From Psilocybe azurescens (taxonomy: Eukaryota; Basidiomycota; Agaricomycetes; Agaricales; Agrocybaceae), in NCBI GenBank assembly GCA_023853785.1, contig JAJIRX010000590.1, positions 496,001-560,000 of the forward strand: 64,000 nucleotides of DNA, written 5' to 3'. A model generated the notes under the pieces. The model saw only the letters and a list, made by a program, of their open reading frames with translations, searched no databases and had not been told where the DNA came from. Position numbers and translations under genes: made by a program. Positions 44,998 to 56,600 of this stretch are shown piece after piece (within the stretch, counting starts at the first letter, position 1; every line of letters starts with the position of its first letter).

Positions 44998-46540
44998 AGG
45001 TAAGGTAAGTTTGTTTGGTATCGAGTCGAGGGGCCGGTATCAGTATTGCGAGTGCGTGTTGCATTGTGTGTGGATGTGTATGAGGCGTGTTGCGTTGTGT
45101 GTGGATGTATGAGGCGTATTGCGACGTGCGTGCTGCAACGTCGAATGTCGAATGTTAAATGAATGCATTATGGAAAGTCCGATTACGATGATGGATGAAT
45201 GGATGGATGGATGGATGGACGTTGGAAATCGGGGCACACGCGAAACCCCGAGCACAACATGGTCAGGACTCGAAAAGGGCGACAAACTACAGCGACCCAT
45301 CAGGCGCCCGAATTGCCAAGCGAATTATACTTGGCATGGAACGGGGCCATGGCCGGATGGGACTGTGATTGGTCGATGGTACTGCCACCTATCGAGGTGG
45401 CGGAGTCCATTGGTAGGTTCGTCCGCGAGCGCTTGAGGATCTCGTCTGCGATGTCCGCGCCGTATTGGTCCGCCAGTTGACTGTGGGTAGAAAAATGGGT
45501 GAGAAAGAGTAGGTCAGCGAATGAGAGAAGATCAGCAGATGCGTGATAGGGGTGTAAGAGGAAGCAAACGGGTGGGAAAGGAAGAAGAGGACGAATTGGG
45601 GGTCAACGTAAATAAATGAAAAAGGAGCGGAGAAAGAGCGGGAGCGAGGAAGGGAAGGAAAGGAGGTGAAGTGGATGAGGATGAAGATAAAGCAGAAACA
45701 AGAAACGAAAGGGTAAACAAAGACGAAAAGAAAGGGGGAAAAAGAAAAACAGAAAAAAAAAAACACATACTTGGCATAATTCTCCATAATCACCGCCATA
45801 GTGTTCAAATTCAACCTATACGCCTCAGGCATCATGCCCTTCCCAAATCTATACGTAATATGGTTGCTGCACAGCAAGCCCGCGACCATGACCGCAATCT
45901 GGAACGGCACCAAGATAAACGCCGCCGCATACCACCTTTTCAGCACAAACCTCTCAAACGTCAGATACGGCTGCTTGCACCCGGGCAGCACGCTTCGCGC
46001 ATAGCACGTCTGCGTCACAGTCGCCTCGACGAATGGGCTGAAGTACCCACAGCACTTTAGCTGATTCTGGATCCTCGCACGGCCCTCAGCCCCGAGTGCC
46101 CTAGACCACTGCGCGTTGATCTTGCCTTCGAGATTGAACGTGCGCTTCTTGTACGTAATGTATCCCGGGATAAGCAGGAAGGCGAAGGTGATCCAAGTAA
46201 GGAAAGTGTACCACGCGAGGAAGCCGCGGTTGTTGAGCAGGATGCCGGCCCACCCGATGACCGACGTGAAGATCCCGACGGATGCTGCGAGCGTGGATAA
46301 AACGAGCTCTGGGTGGTTCCCAGCGCGGATCACGTCTGCGTGCTCCCAGATGTCGAACCACGTGAGCAGGCAGACGACGAGTGCTGCGAGCGAGTATAGT
46401 AGCAGCTGTGTTCATATCGTGAGTGCAATGGTAAAAACAGGAGAAATGACGACGACGTACGAAACTGTTAGTGACGAGCAATATCCACTTAAACTTGTTC
46501 CACCGCAACCGTCCTTTACCCCCTGTGGCATCCGTGCCTC
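44998..46540. repeat. Segmental duplication, copy 1
   Basis: From GGTAAGGTAAGTTT at 44998 onward the sequence matches 62465-64000 in the same orientation through the tetraspanin gene. Coding parts are almost identical; the 290-bp intron and the flanks differ by small indels. The repeat includes a GTGTGTGGATGTAT-type tandem (about 45050-45125) and a (GATG)n tract (about 45190-45225). Confidence 0.9.
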
Positions 46541-46926
46541 ATTGCTCTTAAACGCCTCCAACCCGCCTCCCCTCTTTGGCAAATTCGGGCCATCTCCTTT
46601 ACCCCCTTACGGTTCCGCGTGCCACCAGGCGACACAATCGACGACGAGAACTTGGTCGGCAGGTAGTTCACACTCAATGAGAGCTGGCTGCCCGTCGCCA
46701 GGGACACGTTGTCCCTCGAGCGGGCGAAGGGGGCTGACGGCGGGTTGAGCAGCCCGGCGCTGGTGTTGTAGTCGCTGAGGGACGAGTTGTGGTTCATGTC
46801 GGAGAGGATGTGTCGGGTGGAGTCTGCGCGGGAGTAGGACGAGTTGGCATGGGAGATGACCGAGGACCGACTGGGTGTGTGAGAGTGTGCGTTCGAGTTC
46901 GAGGGTGCGCCAGGCGTCGTCGGCAT
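45300..46926 (-). CDS. Tetraspanin (fungal Tsp-like), copy 1
   Basis: Minus strand, exons 46926-46611, 46522-46461, 46405-45771 and 45480-45300, 397 residues. The N terminus is Ser/Asn-rich and cytoplasmic (MPTTPGAPSNSNAHSHTPSR). Four membrane helices follow: the first spans WILLVTNSF/LLLYSLAALVV, the second TLAASVGIFTSVIGWAGILL, the third FLTWITFAFLLIPGYITY, the fourth AFILVPFQIAVMVAGLL. The large loop carries the diagnostic LKCCGYF (CCG motif) plus ATVTQTCYARSVLPGCKQPY, giving the extra cysteines. The C-terminal tail follows a long 290-nt intron (45481-45770). Tetraspanins organise membrane microdomains; in plant-pathogenic fungi a related protein is needed for appressorium function. A TIR element lies 225 bp upstream of the start. 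Confidence 0.85.
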
Positions 46927-47150
46927 CGATTGCAGAGGGTGAGAGGTGGCAAGAACAAGAACAAGGAGAAAAAAGGAATGAAAAAGGGGCGTCAGAGACG
47001 TGGCCGATCAATAGTACGAGAGGCTGTACGGGAGGGACACTTACGGAGAATTGGAATCCATCTATTTTGCGCAGTGTGGTTTTTTTTATTCGGTGATGGG
47101 TGATTCGCAGGATGGGGGAACGAAATGAAGGATGTTGGATGGGCGGCGTT

Positions 47151-47998
47151 GGATTAATCTATTTGGCAACCCCCTTTCCCGTGATGCAACCCGGGTTGCT
47201 AAATAAGAATTTTGGCAACATCAGCAACCCGGGTTGCTACATTTATAATTACCTTTTTGGGCTTCAGTGTCCGACTCGTGCTGCCGTGTTGCCGTGTTGC
47301 CGTTGAATCTGCCGTTTTATTAGTCAGCACATCACCCCTTCGTATAATCACGATGATAGTGAACCTCAACAATTGTAAAAGCTATCTCTTTGAATATTGA
47401 AAACATCAATTCAAGCACAGAGGGACCACTGCATAATTATTGCTGCTTCATCTGTCGTACTTGACTGAAGAGAGATGTTGAATACAAAGAAAGTACTGAC
47501 TGTAGTATGCAGTACAACAAATCAAATGTAAAGATTGCAAGCCCAGAAGTTTGCATGTGCAAGGCTGCTACTATCCCTTACTCGTTCTTCTTTTTGATCC
47601 AATCTTCATTTTATGATTCCTGATTGGCTGATGGCCAATTGATGGGAGGCCTTTTCTCCTCATTTGGTTTCCCTCAAAGCGCTTTGTTTTTCCTCAATTA
47701 AAATTCACATTCATCAATAATAGAAATATATAAGTGTATATACAAAATTTTGTGGCAAGGGGAGGAGGGCAAGGGTATAAAAATGAAGAATGGGTAGGCT
47801 ATAAATTTCTATGTGGCAGGCTGCGCTGCTTGAAAAACCTGTGGCAAATGTTATCGTATTTCAATCCCCTACTTTGCATGCCGGAACGGCAAAAATGTCA
47901 TTTATGACGTAAGCAATGAAGCATTCAAGGGGTTTCTCGCATGTTTGTTAGCAACCCAGGGTTGCAGCGGGAAAGGGGGTTGCCAAATAGATTAATCC
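47151..47998. mobile_element. Non-autonomous TIR DNA transposon, 848 bp, with 9-bp target duplication
   Basis: Both ends read GGATTAATCTATTTGGCAAC inward and stay similar for about 50 bp (left 47151-47200, right about 47949-47998). The flanks are a perfect 9-bp duplication GGCGGCGTT (47142-47150 and 47999-48007). Near both ends GCAACCC(G/A)GGGTTGC forms a nested palindrome. The interior is AT-rich with no transposase frame. A 9-bp duplication with long TIRs best fits a Mutator-like (MULE) derived MITE. It sits upstream of tetraspanin copy 1. Confidence 0.85.
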
Positions 47999-48007
47999 GG
48001 CGGCGTT

Positions 48008-48390
48008 GTCGTTATACGTACCCAAAGTGAAGGGACGGGCAGGGCAGCAAGTGCAGGATAGGAGAGAAGGGGAGAGTAACGAAGGTGGGTTGGTTGCGTA
48101 AGAAACGACGTCAAATGAAATGTCTACACGAAAATTCTCATGGGATGATGGGCCTACCAAATGGGGGCTGTCTAGGCGTTCGATTTGCTGGCCGTTTTGG
48201 TCGAGATATGTGGACCATACGCGCTGCATTGGCGTTCTCGTGGGGATGGAGGAAGGAGGGAGGGGGAGAGGGTGGGGATGGGGTATGAAGGAGATATAAA
48301 ATACAGTGATAAACGTTACAACGAGAAAGACGACCAAGACAAGAACGATTGAACAAACGCGGCAAGCACTCCATTTCCCAACTTATCGCC
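48008..48390 (-). other. Minus-strand open frame with one hydrophobic segment, uncertain
   Basis: A frame ending at the transposon edge contains VLVLVVFLVVTFITVFYISF followed by a Pro/His-rich part and VWSTYLDQNGQQIERLDSPH. Across the insertion site the frame would continue into the tetraspanin 5' region. It could be an upstream exon or chance; no start or splice is certain. Confidence 0.25.
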
Positions 48391-49299
48391 CGCCGGTTCA
48401 CATGGTCAAAAACATAAATAGACCGCAATTTTAAACGGAGATTTAATTGTTTCTCGTCTCCTAACATTATGTCCATATCTGACACACATGTATTTTATAG
48501 CCTGAATGTACTGAAATCTACAGTATATCTCTGGGAGTTATCAAAGAAGATATACCGCCGTTCCCATGCAACAGACAAGTCTAAGTACTCAATGCGCGAC
48601 ACACGTGCTTTCCAATTCAATCTCCGACTCGAATAAATGCGCTTTGATTATTTTTATCAGCTTCTTGATCAATCTTCTCGGTTACTACGTGTAGTTGGAC
48701 GTCAATCCAATCACGCTAATGTCGTGTCTGTTGGAGCTTAGGCCATGTCCTTTTCTGTTCAAGTCCACATATATTTGTATAGAGAAAGCGATTAAAAATA
48801 GCACATTAGTCTCAGAACGACACAACCCTGAGTGAAACAGACAGAACTTCAAATTCTTCATTCGGCTTCTGGTATACTACTGACAGAGTTTCTCCCCGCC
48901 CGAAGGCCGCAGGAGAAGCGTGACGGGTTTAACCCCGCCACAAAAAACACTATCTACGTACAGTACAACCAAGAAAGCTCTACAAAGTCAAGTCAGCGTA
49001 GCACAAGACCCGAATTGAGAGGACTTACTATAATGGCACAACGCGCTAACCCACCGCAAAATGCTACAAAGTCAAGTTAACACAGAACAAGACATGAAAA
49101 TGAAAGGGCTTACTATCGTCTACGCTAACCCTAGTATAGGGTACAACGAGTCCAATAAGTACGAATACAAAAGCCAGAATACAAGCTTGCTAACCTTTGC
49201 AAACCCTAAGACTGAAATATCACAGCCTGGGCGTCAAGGATTGCCCAACGTCGACGTGAATTCAACTTGAAGTGTCCCTAACTCGCCGTACTCGCTGTA
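48391..49299. other. Spacer with a short direct repeat
   Basis: CTACAAAGTCAAGT(C/T)A-led units of about 85 bp occur at 48979 and 49064, each followed by GG(A/G)CTTACTATA. No gene seen. Confidence 0.4.
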
Positions 49300-51690
49300 G
49301 ATGGTAGTCAAATCGCCGGAAATTTTGATAACCCCTCTAACGATCCTCCATACACAAGTACGAGCACTCCATCAACTCGCAATGTGTGAACGTCATGTGC
49401 ATAACATGCCCAATGTGCACCGACACGTACCAGTCTAAAATAAAAAGTGGTGCGACTGCGCAAATATGAGGAAATGATTGGGGGTACGGCAGGTTTAGAA
49501 GAGCGATTGCCGGATGTGCGTATCTCTCGATATCGAAAGGCATGAGTCTGAGGTCGATGGCGGCAACCTGAGGCTTCCAAATAGGGTAGCGGTGGTCGAT
49601 ATGCATGACCATTGGTGGTTATGCGTAATAGCGATGGGGATAAGTGATTGCCGCGCTCAAGAATCCATAGCTGAGGGGTCCCATGTGGTGCCGCAGACAG
49701 TGGGGGACCCAATATAGTACCCATGCCGTTTAAGAGCGGCAGTTCTTTCCCAGCGTCGGCCAACACCTTCGAGGCCGGCCATTGTAAAGGATCAGATATT
49801 TGGCAGAGAATGGCGTACTGAAGGGGTATTTAGCAATGGTCGATTTGGCATGGCGTTCATGGCTTGTGTGCAAGTGAGGTATGATATTTCTTGCAGGCAT
49901 CAGGTTTCCAGCGAACATGCACAAGGCATCGTTAAAAGATGACACATGATGGTCGCGGGTTACTGGAAAATAAATGAGCATCATAAAGAAACTCTGCATG
50001 GATGTAAACGCACTGTAACAACGTCGCCCCTTCAACCAAATATCCAGCCCTTCCCTCCAGCGTACACACCGTCCGAAACCGAGATCCAGGTGCGCTGGAT
50101 AATATACAGCGATTGCCGGACGCCCAAAAATCGAATTTGAAGTGCGAGGGGTCGAGGAGGGAGGATGCTGGATGCTGGATAAGTCCGGAAATCCAAGTAA
50201 CATGGTTCCAGTGCGCAAAGCCAACGAGATGTTAGGGTTGGACCAGCCATCACCAGAAGTCCATATCTGAGAGCGATGGCGGCGTGATAAAGCAAGGCCA
50301 GCCGCATAAAAGACAGCGACAGCCGGACGTTCAAATATCGAAATTTGAAGGGCGAGGGTGTGATTAGAGGTTGCAGAGGATGCTACATAATAGATGAGCA
50401 CCACAATCACAACCTACACGGATATGTACATACCTTTATGACGCCATTCTGCCTTCATCAAACACCACCCAGCGTCAAGAACTGCGCGCAATGCCCTAAA
50501 CCGAGGTGTGTTCGTGAAATATAGCGATGGTTGGACACTCGGAAATTGAGTCTCTGGGTGGAAGAATGTCGCGTTACGTCGAGGAGGCGTCGTCAATAAA
50601 TATAGCGATAACCGGACGCCCAAAAATCGAATTTCCGCCGGTAGGGTATTATGCAAAAGCCGGATGTTCAAAATTTGAGTTTCAAAGGGCGAGGGTTCAA
50701 ATAGAGGTAACAGAGAGCACGCTAGACAATAGATGAGTACCACACTCACAACCAACACGAATAGGTATGTACCTTTATGATGTCCTTCTTCTTTCATCGA
50801 CCATCACCAAGCCGCAAGAACCGCATCTAATGCCCTAAACCGACATGTGGTTGTGAAATATACCGATCGCCGGACGCTCAGAAATCGATTTTCCGGCTGT
50901 AATAATGTCGTGTTACATTGAAGGGTGGGAGTTCATGATAAAGTGTGTCAGGAGTTGACATCCGACTGCAGGTTGGACAGAGAGAGTGCTGGATAATAGA
51001 TCAGTACCGGAGTAAGGCTTTACATTGCAGTAACCCGTACCATAATAATGACAATCCCTCGTCAGAGCCACCTCTCAGAGTCTATACCGAGGTACTATTG
51101 GACATAGCAGCGTTCCCCGGAAGCTCAAAAATCCAATTTTGAAGTGCAAGGGGCATTGATTCATTTGGGAGATGGGTAGGGTAACATGGCATCGTTGGGC
51201 GGCTACCTTGATTTAAATGGGTTAGAATCCGATTATTCAACATCACGATGAATGAAATCACCTCGTATTAGGGCTTGACTACCATTCTAGACTCGGAAAC
51301 CCTTCCAACGGCGAATCCTAATAGCGTCAAAAGGTTCTAAGGATGCAATCACAATATCAGTAAAAGCCGCAATCATAATGAGAAGATAACATACCATTAC
51401 ATTCTAGCAAATACAATATGAGAACCACCACTTGGTATGCAACGCAAGAGATTCCGACGAGCAGTGAGTTGAGAATGATTGAAAGTGAAAGGCGAGTGGA
51501 CAATTGAAATCGAAAGGTCGATGTTCCAATAGCAGTCGCTCTGTTTGGCACGGACAAACAGTCCAAAAAGACTGGTCGCTGATCGCGCTGGACTTGGAAT
51601 AGTGGGAATGGACACCGAATATATACACGACGGACAAGACAGCAATCACGGTAGGAGGGAGGGACATGAAGACGGGATACAATCCCTGAA
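49300..51690 (-). pseudogene. Eroded multi-pass membrane-protein gene with tandem-duplicated exons
   Basis: On the minus strand the 51.35-51.68 kb part encodes SLPPTVIAVLSVVYIFG and, in shifted frames, SLFGLFVRAKQSDCYWNIDL and SIILNSLLVGISCVAYQVVV, the look of a membrane protein. Downstream, blocks repeat with a period of about 339 bp (for example 50400-50520 against 50740-50860; AATGCCCTAAACCGA at 50488 and 50827) and carry LFVLVVSVVLIYCLACSLLP and VVLIYYVASS-like segments. Frames shift repeatedly. Family not recognised with confidence. Confidence 0.4.
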
Positions 51691-52165
51691 GTAAATCAAG
51701 AAAATTAGGTGACCTTTATACCTTTCCTCAGTCCCGAGCCAGCTACGCACCTAATTTCTTTCTTGTTACAGGGCTGTTCAGATCTTCAGCTGTTAAAAAT
51801 TCTTTGTATTCGCGCCCTGCATCTTACTGATTTATTTTCCACTTACCAAATCTCCCCTTACACCTGACCAGAGTTGAAACATTAAACATGTCAGTCCGAA
51901 AATCAACCATTTTCACTAGCTCATTTCGTATTGCCCTGCACAAAGTAAAGCTTTATTATCCTGATCATTGAAGTAATAATGAGCATTGTCATTTTCAGTG
52001 GTTCACAATTAATAGTCCATAACCAAATTCCATGTTCTCATCACAAATGCTCGTCATATCTTTTTCTAACAATTCCAACAACCGATGGCATAACACCCGC
52101 AGATTAGAATGGAAGTCAATGCACGAATCTGCAATCTAACAGAGACAACGTTTAGAATGCTGACT
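51691..52165. other. Spacer
   Basis: AT-rich; no gene or repeat seen. Confidence 0.35.
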
Positions 52166-52757
52166 TATAGCCTTCACAAATGTATTCGGCCTATGTTAAA
52201 CTCCACAGCTGGTCCCCTGAATAATGATCTGTAATATTCGGAATTCAATCATTCAAGGCCCCTTTGATAAGGCCGTCCGGATTCTGGACAACTGTACGTA
52301 CACTTGTATTCAGCCAACGAGACACCTAGAGTTAAGCTTCGGAAATTGTAAATCAAGTTGACACTCGTGTTCAGTACAACTTTCTGCTTGATTTAACTAG
52401 TTTGGGGAACTTAGGAAATGCGAGAAAATTTGAGAAAAGTCACTAATTCGCATACAACCTTCACAAATGTATTCAACATTTGGATACCTATGTTAAACTC
52501 CACAGCCGGTCCCCTGAACAACGATCTGTAATATTTCGGAATTCAATCATTCAAGGCCCCTTTGATAAGGCCGTCCGGATCCTGTACAACTGTACGTACA
52601 CTGGTATTCAGCCAACGAGACACGCATAGGCGAGCTTCGGAAATTGTAAATCAAGTCAAATACAAGACATTGATGTACCGTACACCTTTCTACTTGATTT
52701 AACTGGTTTCGGGAACTAGGGAAATACGACAAAATGCGGGAAAAGTCATTCATTTGC
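52166..52757. repeat. 285-bp direct tandem duplication
   Basis: 52166-52447 and 52454-52757 share long nearly identical stretches (CTTCACAAATGTATTC start; TTCAAGGCCCCTTTGATAAG; CAGCCAACGAGACAC; TTCGGAAATTGTAAATCAAG) with indels between. Both contain GTACGTACACT.GTATTCAGC. Origin unknown. Confidence 0.75.
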
Positions 52758-53600
52758 ACAGGGAATAGCCCCGTAAGAGGCTTACGTACTGGCTATTCAA
52801 CTTACTCAATAGCTAAGCGCTTGTAAATGCAACGTTGATTAGATCCAGAACTTGGGTGAAACCAGAAAATTATAAGGTTCTTACACAACTCTCAACGGCA
52901 TACTGGCCGAGTTTCTGGTCTTCCAACGCCCGGATGTATTCTTCAAGCATTTGCGTCAAGATTGACCTGAATCAACCCTGAAATGTTATGGCATCTTGTC
53001 TCATTGTCTTTTCCCAACTCGGCTATTTTTCCTTGTGCGCACTGACCGGTGACATCATTTGAACATGGAACTACACACCTGCTATGACTAGAGATGTGTT
53101 AATGCAGTACTACAGTACTCATCTCAAAGCATGTGAGAACTTGTATTATACTTTATATTTCATGTCTGGATACTAAACTAAATATGTGAGTAGGATAAGC
53201 AGTATGTTGTCTATTGTGTAGCAAGAACTATTATGTTAGGTAGGCAATTGTGTTCGAGCTAGAACTGCGAGGGAGGTGATCAAGAGACCCAGAGTTTCTA
53301 AATAAGCGCCCATGAATCTAGGCAGACTGCGTACTAATACCTCCTCTGTAACCGGATTTCAAGCTCTCTGGAACATTTCACGGCCGTATTCTAATCAAAG
53401 CAATGTACTTTACTGTACTGCCATCTTATGTACACCCCACGCGTGATACAAAGTAGCCACATGAAAAACCCGCAACAAAACCCGTAACGCAGTTCAGAAT
53501 GGTATGGGGAATACCATTTCCCTCGATCCCCATTTCACCATTTATATTTTCAGATTCTCCACACACACATATTCCGTAGGCTTACGTGTCTCAGCTATAG
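52758..53600. other. Spacer
   Basis: No gene seen. Confidence 0.35.
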
Positions 53601-56600
53601 TGGTGTGCAGTTACACATTCCACGCTTACCGACTATTTGTAAGTCATACATTCAACTCGAACCAGCTTCGCAATGTTTCCAGTAAGAATACGAGTCTGCT
53701 CTGGTATGTACCTCCGTGGAACTGCGTTAATGAGTTGTATCAATGCGTACCTGATGTATCTAAGGGCTAAGTATAGAAATGCAGGGCTCAACCGATTCAA
53801 CTCTCTGTATCTGAGAAGCATTCCTCCTCCCCGCCTTCTCCGACTTTTCACTATGAAAATCGTCCCTGTTGATCCCGAACCTGAGTGTCCTATGACTCAG
53901 ACACCATTTGTGATGCTTATTCAGGCGCCGGATGATTGTCAGCCGGTTCAATGTCTGGTGGGCACAGTTAGTATCCATCGCAATTTGTCACCTATATCGT
54001 GTGTCCAATGACATGTCCGTGCTTCATTTTCAAGTACTGTTTCCAATTAGTCGTTATATCGGACTGTATCGAGTGCATTCTAAGGTAAATTTTTGCTTTG
54101 CACTCTCAGTCTTTGGCATGACACATTGAACACCAACACAAAGTTGTCATCCACCGGTCATACCTTCTCCTCCCCAATCCCCAAATCCATCCCCAAGTGA
54201 AATCGTTGGTTTTCACCAGGCACAACTCCGTTCACATCGTCCCAGGATCCCATCAAGGGTCCTGTCAAACGTAAGTTAGATAGGTGCATTGTACTCGGGA
54301 ACTATGGTATGAGCCCAGCTCGTTTGCTAAATGCATTGTTGGTCGTTGATGCATGTTCCAAGGAGTCCTTCTTATTGTACACCAATTCATATCTCCACTT
54401 GAGTCTAATTTTCTATCACCACCCGCTTACTGAGGTGCTTAGACATATCCAGGAAGACGGAGACATGGTTGGCACGAAGAGCATGTGTCTTCAAGTACTC
54501 GTTCTAGTCATGCAAGGTGGCATCCGGAGTGCATTGAAACCTCGGTATATTGAGTTATTTATCCTCCCTCTTACAGCCCGACCGATGTTTGAATTTTAGT
54601 TGTACTAGCAGAGTCTCAGGTATAGATATCAAGGAATCAAAAATCGATTCATCAGTGATGCACAGCACTTACAGAATCGCGCGGACGGTATGTAGTACGA
54701 CTTTCTAAGCTTTCTCAAGCTTAATGCATCTAGATTACATCTGCAAATGCCCATATCCGGACTTATCTCAATCCTGGTACATGAGCTCAGCGTGAACTAT
54801 TCGCATCCGTGAGTGTGTATACGCAATATCTGTACCATTGACAAACTCCCGAGCTCGGCTCATTTCAAATGTGATCATATAGCACACATCGAGACATTCA
54901 GATGAGTATATATAGAATACATACAGCCTAGAGAACATTGGACTGCTGACGATTGTAGACAGAATCAAGACCAATCGAGCCACATGAAAAGGTGACCCAC
55001 ACATTCAACTCACCTCAATCCCTATTTCCGTAACATGCTCATGTATTTCTGTTCAATTTACAAGTGACAGCATCCCTTCAGTATTATCTCCGGTTCCTGA
55101 AAGGCTTATTATACACGCGGATTGGGCTGCACAGCTGAACCAACTCAACTCTTCAGATCTGAAAACTCTTCCTCCTCCCCGTCCTCTCCGACTTTTCACT
55201 CTGAAATCTTTTCTTTCTATCCCGACCCTGAATACCCTATGACTCATACACCGCTCATAACGCTTATTTGAGTGTGGAATAATTATCAACCAGTTCAATA
55301 CCTGGGAGGCATAATGAGTATTCACATCGCGTCACTCATATTGTGTGTCTGATGACATCTCCGCGCTTTATTTTGAAGCATAGTGTTCACTTAAACGTTA
55401 TATCGGGGTGTATCGAGTGCGCTCTAAAGTATCTTTTAATAATATAAGCCTCTGACAGACCACATTGAATACCACCAAAGAGATGTCATCCGGCAGCCAA
55501 ACCTTGTCCTCCTCCCCAATCCCCCAATTCACCTGCAAGTGAAATGGTAGTGTCTAGGGTTTCCCTCCGTGGAACTGTGTTAGTAAGTCACATCTATGAG
55601 TACCTGATGTATCCGAGGGCTGAGTATAGAAATGCAGCGTTCAACCGATCCAACTCTTCAGATCTGAGAAGTCTTCCTCCTCCCTGTCGTCTGCATCTTT
55701 TCACTCTGAAAATGTGTTCTGTTTGTCCCGACCTGAGCGTTCTATGACTCAGACATCATTGGTAATGATTACTCAGGCGCGGGATGGTTGTGAGTCGGTT
55801 CAATACCTGGTAGGCATAAAGAGTATCCGCACTGCAACTCGTCATTCATAGAGTACTGTGTGTCCGATGACCTCTCAGTGCTTTAATTTCGAGCATTTTT
55901 TCAATTGGACGTTGTCATATCGGAGTGTATTAAATGAGCTCTAATGTATATTCCCGAAGTTTGGACCTCTGGAATAACACATTGAACATTAACACAGAGT
56001 TTTCATTCGTTGGCCAAGCCTTCTCCTCCTCCCCAATCTCCAAATTCACCCCCAAGTGAAGTTGTTGGTTTCAGCAGGCACAGCTCCGTTCCCATCGTCC
56101 CAGGTTCCCATCAAGGGTCCTGTCAAACTTAAATTAGACAGATGTATTGTACTCGGGAACCTTTGTATGGGCCCAGCTCGTTTGCGAAATGCATTTTGGG
56201 TCGTTTATGCATGTCCCGAACAGTCCTTCTTATTATACACCAATTCATATCTCCACTTGAGTCGGATTTAATATTATTATCGGCTTACTGAAGTACTTAG
56301 ATGTATCCAGAAAGATGGGAACATGGTTGACATGAACAGAGCATGTGTTTTTAACTACTCGTTCAAGCCATGAAAGGTGGTATCTGAAGTACATTCAAAC
56401 CTTAGTACATCGAGGGATTCATCTTCTTTCTTAGTATTCATCTTTCTTCTTAGTATCCATCTTCCTTCTTACAGTCAGGCAGATGTTCAACTTATAATCG
56501 TTATAACAGAGCCTCAGATATAGATAACAAGAAATCAGGAATCCATTCATCAGTTATGTCCAGCGCTTACAAAATCGTGCGGACGGCGCCTAGTACGACT

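Noticed and set aside
45190..45225. (GATG)n tract as a feature of interest
   Set aside because: Simple microsatellite within the segmental duplication, differing in repeat number between copies.
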